A stretch of DNA of 64,000 bases from positions 1,839,262-1,903,261 of the forward strand of contig NZ_LT800494.1 of the NCBI RefSeq assembly GCF_900166665.1, read 5' to 3'. The notes beneath the pieces are model-generated. The model worked only from the letters and a program-made list of their open reading frames with translations. It was not told the origin of the DNA and ran no database searches. A program made the position numbers and the translations under genes. Below, one piece after another: positions 60,178 to 64,000 of the stretch. The stretch comes from Cytobacillus gottheilii. Lineage in GTDB: Bacteria > Bacillota > Bacilli > Bacillales > Cytobacillaceae. Position 1 is the first letter of the stretch. Every line of letters begins with the position of its first letter.

Positions 60178-60203
60178 AATAAACCTAAAGGAGACCTTAA
60201 CCC

Positions 60204-60481
60204 ATGCTCAAACTATCCATCTACAACTCACCAACTCACCGAACCACACAGACCTAACACTATTCGACCTATCACCTGAAGCAGAAGAAGCAACCGAACT
60301 ATTTCACGCATTCAAACTATCCAAGGAAATCATACCAGATGCAGTATACGAGCTTATCACACAACACATGCAACCTACAGACCGTATTGTAAGCTACTAC
60401 TTTGATCAAGATGATAACATGCAGCACATGGACAGGAAAACAGTGTTTGAATATCAGAGTCAATCATTGCAATTAAATTGA
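60204..60481 (+). pseudogene. Frameshifted small gene
   Basis: ATG 60204 behind AAAGGAG opens a 17-codon frame (MLKLSIYNSPTHRTTQT) that stops at 60257. A long coding-like frame continues in the +2 phase to TGA 60481 (LTLFDLSPEAEEATELFHAF, RIVSYYFDQDDNMQHMDRK) but has no start codon of its own. A single-base change near the start would fuse the two. It is a probable broken gene, or a case for programmed frameshifting or sequencing error. Confidence 0.5.
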
Positions 60482-60522
60482 AATTGTAAACTATATAAAT
60501 CAACGTAAGGAGGATATAAACA

Positions 60523-60603
60523 ATGATTAACCTAACTAAACGCAATATCATTAACTTGAAGAAAGCTCCATTTGCTAACCTAACCAAAAGGGAAATCATC
60601 TAA
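60523..60603 (+). CDS. Small peptide gene (26 aa)
   Basis: ATG 60523 behind TAAGGAGGA. The peptide is basic (MINLTKRNIINLKKAPFANL, then TKREII) and is followed directly by a terminator. Function unknown; the strong site makes translation likely. Confidence 0.5.
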   Translation: MINLTKRNIINLKKAPFANLTKREII

Positions 60604-60619
60604 TAATACATTTACAATT

Positions 60620-60643
60620 GACTAGTGATAAGCTAGTCTTTTT
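60620..60643 (+). terminator. Terminator after the 26-aa gene
   Basis: GACTAG and CTAGTC form a stem around TGATAAG, followed by TTTTTC. Confidence 0.8.
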
Positions 60644-60897
60644 CTTTATTTAGCAATCAAAAATAAATCACAAAAATATCAATCATTTCACTATTAAATT
60701 GGTATACTTATAATGAGGGATTCTTTAATTTATTTCCTCAATTCCATTTGCCAAATAGCATAATATAGATAAAATAAAGAGTAGAAGGTTTTATATTAAA
60801 AATAAATTAATTCACAAAAAAAGTGAAACCATTTACCTGTCTCATTCGTCTATATTATGTACGGAATTTTTCTGTGCAATTTTAAGGAGGTGCAAGC

Positions 60898-60930
60898 ATG
60901 ATAGATTTATATTGTTACTGGTTTGGGTAG
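60898..60930 (+). CDS. Possible leader peptide (10 aa)
   Basis: ATG follows a near-perfect AAGGAGGTG site; the ORF reads MIDLYCYWFG and stops. It contains Tyr-Cys-Tyr-Trp-Phe in a row, as expected if ribosome stalling on aromatic codons regulates the downstream gene at 61021. This could also be chance. Confidence 0.35.
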   Translation: MIDLYCYWFG

Positions 60931-61020
60931 TTTGTTTTCAGTTACATATCATAAATAAATTACATAATAATTTATATTTTAACAGTATTTCAAAATTTAT
61001 TTTAAAAGGGGAATTAGTAA

Positions 61021-61221
61021 ATGGTGAACTTAGACCAATTAGAACTAACAAACGATGACTTTTACTATTGCTATTCTAAACGAGTATCAAGCTTTCTAAG
61101 TTACAAAGGAATCAAATACATAAACAAAGGATTGAATCCGAAAAGCGGCAGACTGTACACACTATATTTAAAAAATTCAGCATTGCAAAAAGCCTTAAAG
61201 CAATTTGCTGAAGCTGAGTAA
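61021..61221 (+). CDS. Small protein, unknown function
   Basis: 66 aa (LTNDDFYYCYSKRVSSFLSY, GIKYINKGLNPKSGRLYTLY), basic with many Tyr. AAAGGGGA precedes the ATG. It lies ahead of the primase, with an AAATAAATT motif (61226) between them. Not recognised. Confidence 0.55.
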   Translation: MVNLDQLELTNDDFYYCYSKRVSSFLSYKGIKYINKGLNPKSGRLYTLYLKNSALQKALKQFAEAE

Positions 61222-61225
61222 GTAA

Positions 61226-61234
61226 AAATAAATT
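61226..61234 (+). promoter_or_regulatory. AAATAAATT motif before the primase gene
   Basis: AAAAATAAATTAATTT, just after the stop of the 66-aa gene and 49 bases before the primase start. Confidence 0.5.
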
Positions 61235-61283
61235 AATTTAAAAGTTATTTTAACACGGGAATTTAAAGGGGAATTTATACAAA

Positions 61284-62807
61284 ATGAATAAATTAGATGA
61301 TGAGCTTTTAGAGCAATTAGTAAGTAAATTTAACCAGTTATTTATCACAAAAAGAGGTAAGTATCTCATACTTAATAAAAAGGGTAACTACTTACAGATA
61401 AACAAGAGCAGCAGTAAATTTGTAGCTTTAAACGATTTTCACGTAAAGAATCATTTAAAAGGTATACAGACGTTAGGAGTCTTTTCAGGTGACTTCCTAA
61501 CAAAGTTTATATGTTTTGATGTAGATTATCATGATAATAGTTTAGCAAAATGGTATACATATAAAGTTGTAGATACATTAATCAATATTGGCATTCCGTC
61601 CGAATTTATCTATATTTCTACGAGTGGGAACAAGGGTTATCATGTAGACATCTATTTTAATGAAATGATAAGCCTTCAACTTCAGAAACGGCTTTTTGAT
61701 CTAGTAATTGAATCAGGAGAGTTACAAAAGACTGAACAAGGACAAATAGAACTCAGACCAACTCAACAAGGTTTAAAGCTGCCTTTGGGTGTTCACTTTG
61801 GCAATAAGAATACTAAAACAAATAAATGTTGGTATGTTGATTACAATAAGAAATTAGAGCCAATTAAAAGCTATACATACTTATTAGAAATAAATCAAAT
61901 TGATATTAGTATAATCAAAAATGTTCTTGGAGAAATTGAGGATTTAACTCTAGAAAGTATTCCAGTTAAAACAGATAAAGGCATGGAAATTGAATCTAAT
62001 AAAGATTACTTTGACATAAATCATAATGAATTAGATATTTATAAAATTAACATTGATCCTGATGCAACAGTAGAAGCTGCCATTAAGCTAGAGGAAAACG
62101 GATTAACTTATAAAGGCACTAGACATAAAAGTATTATGCTATTAAGCCGTTATTATAGATATCTTGGACACACTCAGGAAGAATCCGAAGCGTTACTCAT
62201 TGATTGGATGAAAAATCAAGACAAAGAAACATATACAACTCCAATAGAAGAATGTATAAAGGATATTAAAAGGGTTAATAATTACATATTTGATAATGAT
62301 ATTGGTTTAACAGTTGCAGACAAAGAAATTATAATTACATATCCAGATGTATTGAATATACTTAAAGCAAAAAATATGAATGATAAATTAATAGCTTATG
62401 CTTTATTAGTACATAGCAAAAGGTATGAAAGTAAAAATGGTGTATTCTATATGTCATATAAACAAATGGCAAAGACAACAGGATTAAGCGAGAGAACTGC
62501 AAATAGGACGATAAATAAATTAGAGGAATTAGGGATAATTGAAATTATAGAAAGAAATATTAAATCAGGAAATAGTAAAAATAATTTCAAGAAACCTAAT
62601 AAATATAGAATGAATAAAATAGAAGCAGAAATAAGATATGAGTTAACATTAGAAGATGAATATATAAACGATGCTACTAAGTTTCATTTATTATTAGATG
62701 CTTCAGTTATGATACTATTCACTGTTGAGGAATTAAAGGATTTACTACCTAAGAATCAATACTTATCATATAGGAAGGCTATACAATCAGCTACTCATAT
62801 GTACTAA
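61284..62807 (+). CDS. Archaeo-eukaryotic-type primase (AEP) with winged helix
   Basis: 507 aa. KFICFDVDYHD (residues 75-84) gives the D-x-D catalytic pair and STSGNKGYHVDIYF (about 117-130) the S-x-H motif. IELRPTQQGLKLPLGVHFGNKN completes the AEP core, as in TOTE/plasmid primases. A helical middle (RHKSIMLLSRYYRYLGHTQEE, primase-C-terminal type) and a winged helix near residues 390-425 (YKQMAKTTGLSERTANRTINKLEE) follow. It probably primes replication, perhaps also selecting the origin. No helicase domain is fused. Confidence 0.82.
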   Translation: MNKLDDELLEQLVSKFNQLFITKRGKYLILNKKGNYLQINKSSSKFVALNDFHVKNHLKGIQTLGVFSGDFLTKFICFDVDYHDNSLAKWYTYKVVDTLINIGIPSEFIYISTSGNKGYHVDIYFNEMISLQLQKRLFDLVIESGELQKTEQGQIELRPTQQGLKLPLGVHFGNKNTKTNKCWYVDYNKKLEPIKSYTYLLEINQIDISIIKNVLGEIEDLTLESIPVKTDKGMEIESNKDYFDINHNELDIYKINIDPDATVEAAIKLEENGLTYKGTRHKSIMLLSRYYRYLGHTQEESEALLIDWMKNQDKETYTTPIEECIKDIKRVNNYIFDNDIGLTVADKEIIITYPDVLNILKAKNMNDKLIAYALLVHSKRYESKNGVFYMSYKQMAKTTGLSERTANRTINKLEELGIIEIIERNIKSGNSKNNFKKPNKYRMNKIEAEIRYELTLEDEYINDATKFHLLLDASVMILFTVEELKDLLPKNQYLSYRKAIQSATHMY

Positions 62808-63102
62808 CCTTTTATATTATATAAATAATTCTATTATACGACAGTTGAGTGCCGTTTTAGATTAGGTGTGATTGGGAAAGGGTAGAGCGGAAAAGTTAAG
62901 AAAAGGGTGATAGATATATAAGTCTACACATCCAAAAAAGTTACACTTCCATCAAAAATAAATTAACTTTTCCCTTTACACCTATTCCGCTATCAATTAT
63001 AATTAAATTAATTGAACTACTACTCATTTACCATTAATACTAATACATACCAACTAAACTAAACGAAAACCACAATCTCACTTAATCGGAGGTAAATATA
63101 AT
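62808..63102. other. Intergenic region with inverted repeats and AAATAAATT motif
   Basis: The 295-bp stretch holds GGAAAAGTTAA (about 62890) and its partner TTAACTTTTCC (about 62964). Around them TAGGTGT (62861) and ACACCTA (62981) also face each other, so a long imperfect inverted repeat spans about 130 bp. One AAATAAATT copy is at 62956. No gene is visible. Candidate operator or origin element. Confidence 0.5.
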
Positions 63103-63348
63103 ATGCAAACTCAACCTAACTATTCTGACGGAATCCTTAACACTCAGCGCATGATGATACTTACTGAATTTATTCTAGCTAATGATCTAGAGGATTTATA
63201 TGTTCAGCACTTAAAGCAGCTAAACCAACAAGCCGAATGGGATCATTTTAAGCCAGTTATTCAGGAGACAATTGCAGAGTTTGAAATCACTGAGGAAGAA
63301 ATTCAGGAGACAATGAAAGAATTATTCAAAGTTCCTGTAGCAATCTAG
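63103..63348 (+). CDS. Small acidic protein, unknown function
   Basis: 81 aa, helical (MQTQPNYSDGILNTQRMMIL, LNQQAEWDHFKPVIQETIAE) with an acidic C-terminal helix. Site is GGAGG. Not recognised. Confidence 0.55.
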   Translation: MQTQPNYSDGILNTQRMMILTEFILANDLEDLYVQHLKQLNQQAEWDHFKPVIQETIAEFEITEEEIQETMKELFKVPVAI

Positions 63349-63396
63349 AAAATTGAGATATTATTAAAATAAAACCAAAATAAAGGAGTGTTTTTC

Positions 63397-63594
63397 ATGG
63401 TAATCAAAATTAAAAGTACATATACTCATTCTCTAACAGTAGGTAAAGAATATAAGGTAGAAGATTTTAGAGTTAACACAAATGACGAAAATGAATTTGC
63501 TATGCTAATCGGCTGTGACGTAATTGACGATGATGGAGATCTTTATACTATTGTAAATTTTGATGAAGCTGAATACGAGGTTGTAAAGATGTAA
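63397..63594 (+). CDS. Small protein, unknown function
   Basis: 65 aa from ATG 63397, six bases after AAAGGAGTG. Beta-rich (HSLTVGKEYKVEDFRVNTND, GDLYTIVNFDEAEYEVVKM), acidic. A terminator follows (63602-63630). Not recognised. Confidence 0.55.
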   Translation: MVIKIKSTYTHSLTVGKEYKVEDFRVNTNDENEFAMLIGCDVIDDDGDLYTIVNFDEAEYEVVKM

Positions 63595-63601
63595 TCAAAC
63601 T

Positions 63602-63631
63602 AAGAGGTTGCCAATGTGCAGCCTTTTTATT
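63602..63631 (+). terminator. Terminator after the 65-aa gene
   Basis: AGGTTGC and GCAGCCT pair (one T-G) around CAATGT, with TTTTATTTTG after. An AAATAAATT motif (63647) follows and precedes the next gene. Confidence 0.7.
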
Positions 63632-63646
63632 TTGATCATTAATTAT

Positions 63647-63655
63647 AAATAAATT
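63647..63655 (+). promoter_or_regulatory. AAATAAATT motif after a terminator, before the last gene
   Basis: ATTAATTATAAATAAATTAA lies between the terminator and the gene at 63732. That gene needs a promoter here unless there is read-through, so this copy is a good test case. Confidence 0.55.
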
Positions 63656-63731
63656 AAAACCGAAAACAATAACATACTTATTTCCTCTCCATCATATACT
63701 CTAACAAACAGCCACACAGGAGGTATACTAA

Positions 63732-64000
63732 ATGAATTTAACTCAAAACGCTGCATATCAAGCTTTATCTAATTTCTTAAAGCAACACAAAGGTAAAAAG
63801 ATGAAAGTTGCCGTACATGCTTATAATATCTGCTTTGAGACTAATCTTATCAACTGGGATTATCAAGACACAGGAGGTATTATTTGTATAGTGGACGACA
63901 CTAACGCTATTGAAGTATACAACGGTAACAATGAAGAGATTACCGGATATACAACAGATCCAAGCGATATGTCTGTTTTCCCATATGTCGGTAATTTTGA
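63732..64000 (+). CDS. Small early protein, truncated by window end
   Basis: ATG 63732 behind ACAGGAGGT; open to the window end (MNLTQNAAYQALSNFLKQHK, GGIICIVDDTNAIEVYNGN). Base use is C-rich like the small genes at 59-60 kb. Not recognised. Confidence 0.55.
   Translation, partial: MNLTQNAAYQALSNFLKQHKGKKMKVAVHAYNICFETNLINWDYQDTGGIICIVDDTNAIEVYNGNNEEITGYTTDPSDMSVFPYVGNF

Larger units (their letters stand above)
60604..61020. other. Intergenic region with terminator, motif copies and leader peptide
   Basis: The 417-bp stretch holds the terminator at 60620, AAATAAATT copies at 60800 and 60953 and a near copy (AAATAAATC) at 60661. A TATAAT box lies at 60709 without a convincing -35, and a 10-codon ORF lies at 60898. 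No larger gene is visible. Confidence 0.55.

Noticed and set aside
60686-60714. Sigma-A promoter with TATAAT at 60709
   Set aside because: The -10 is good but the sequence 17 bases upstream (TTTCAC) is a poor -35, so it is not listed as a feature.
1-64000. CRISPR arrays, tRNA and rRNA genes, IS elements
   Set aside because: Looked for and not seen: no regular direct repeats with spacers, no tRNA-like cloverleaf found by eye, no transposase motifs.

Overview
The window is A+T-rich DNA from a low-GC Gram-positive host, most likely a Bacillaceae bacterium. The Shine-Dalgarno sites are strong (AAAGGAGG), TTG and GTG starts are common, and there is a perfect Bacillus-type parS site. It reads as a large tailed (siphovirus-like) phage that can probably also live as a plasmid (phage-plasmid). 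A YonO-like RNA polymerase, an HU protein close to it and a tyrosine recombinase inside the late region recall the SPbeta group. The replication and segregation genes (TubR/TubZ, FtsK-type motor, AEP primase) are plasmid-like. No host chromosomal genes, rRNA, tRNA or CRISPR were seen.

Left part (1-35.3 kb, minus strand, transcribed right to left). The virion genes run in order: small and large terminase, portal, protease/scaffold fusion, capsid accessory protein, major capsid, connectors, tail terminator, major tail protein, tail chaperone, tape measure, distal tail protein, tail hub with beta-helix, XkdX and two tail-fibre proteins. The last fibre protein carries a polysaccharide deacetylase joined to an SGNH esterase. 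The tape-measure gene is cut by three ORF-less group I introns. Removing them gives 6030 nt, exactly 2010 codons. Between tail chaperone and tape measure lies an accessory block: tyrosine recombinase, two VSR/EDxHD-like homing endonucleases, an XRE regulator with paired operators, a nucleotidyltransferase module and a membrane protein.

Middle (35.4-45.8 kb, minus strand). This holds small acidic proteins, a metallophosphoesterase, a PhoH-like ATPase, HU, a zinc-ribbon protein overlapping the 926-aa YonO-like RNA polymerase, a CoiA-like protein and an XRE regulator. A parS palindrome lies just downstream of HU.

Right part (46-64 kb, plus strand). TubR and TubZ overlap. They are followed by an M23 peptidase, an XRE regulator, a pilin-like two-TM protein, a VirB6-like polytopic protein and an FtsK/SpoIIIE motor, a set that resembles a minimal DNA-transfer apparatus. 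Next come a RecD2-like helicase, a winged-helix replication protein, an HNH/AP2-like endonuclease, a 1.5-kb gene-free and partly G-poor stretch (candidate origin), small early genes and an AEP primase.

Two signals run through the whole window. First, the 9-mer AAATAAATT (wider consensus TTAATTAAAAATAAATTRA) sits between genes, almost always in the local direction of transcription. It is a candidate promoter or RNA signal for the phage's own polymerase. Second, polar G-rich words (GGGGAGA, GGGAAGAGG) are concentrated on the plus strand. No holin/endolysin cassette was found; it may lie outside the window.
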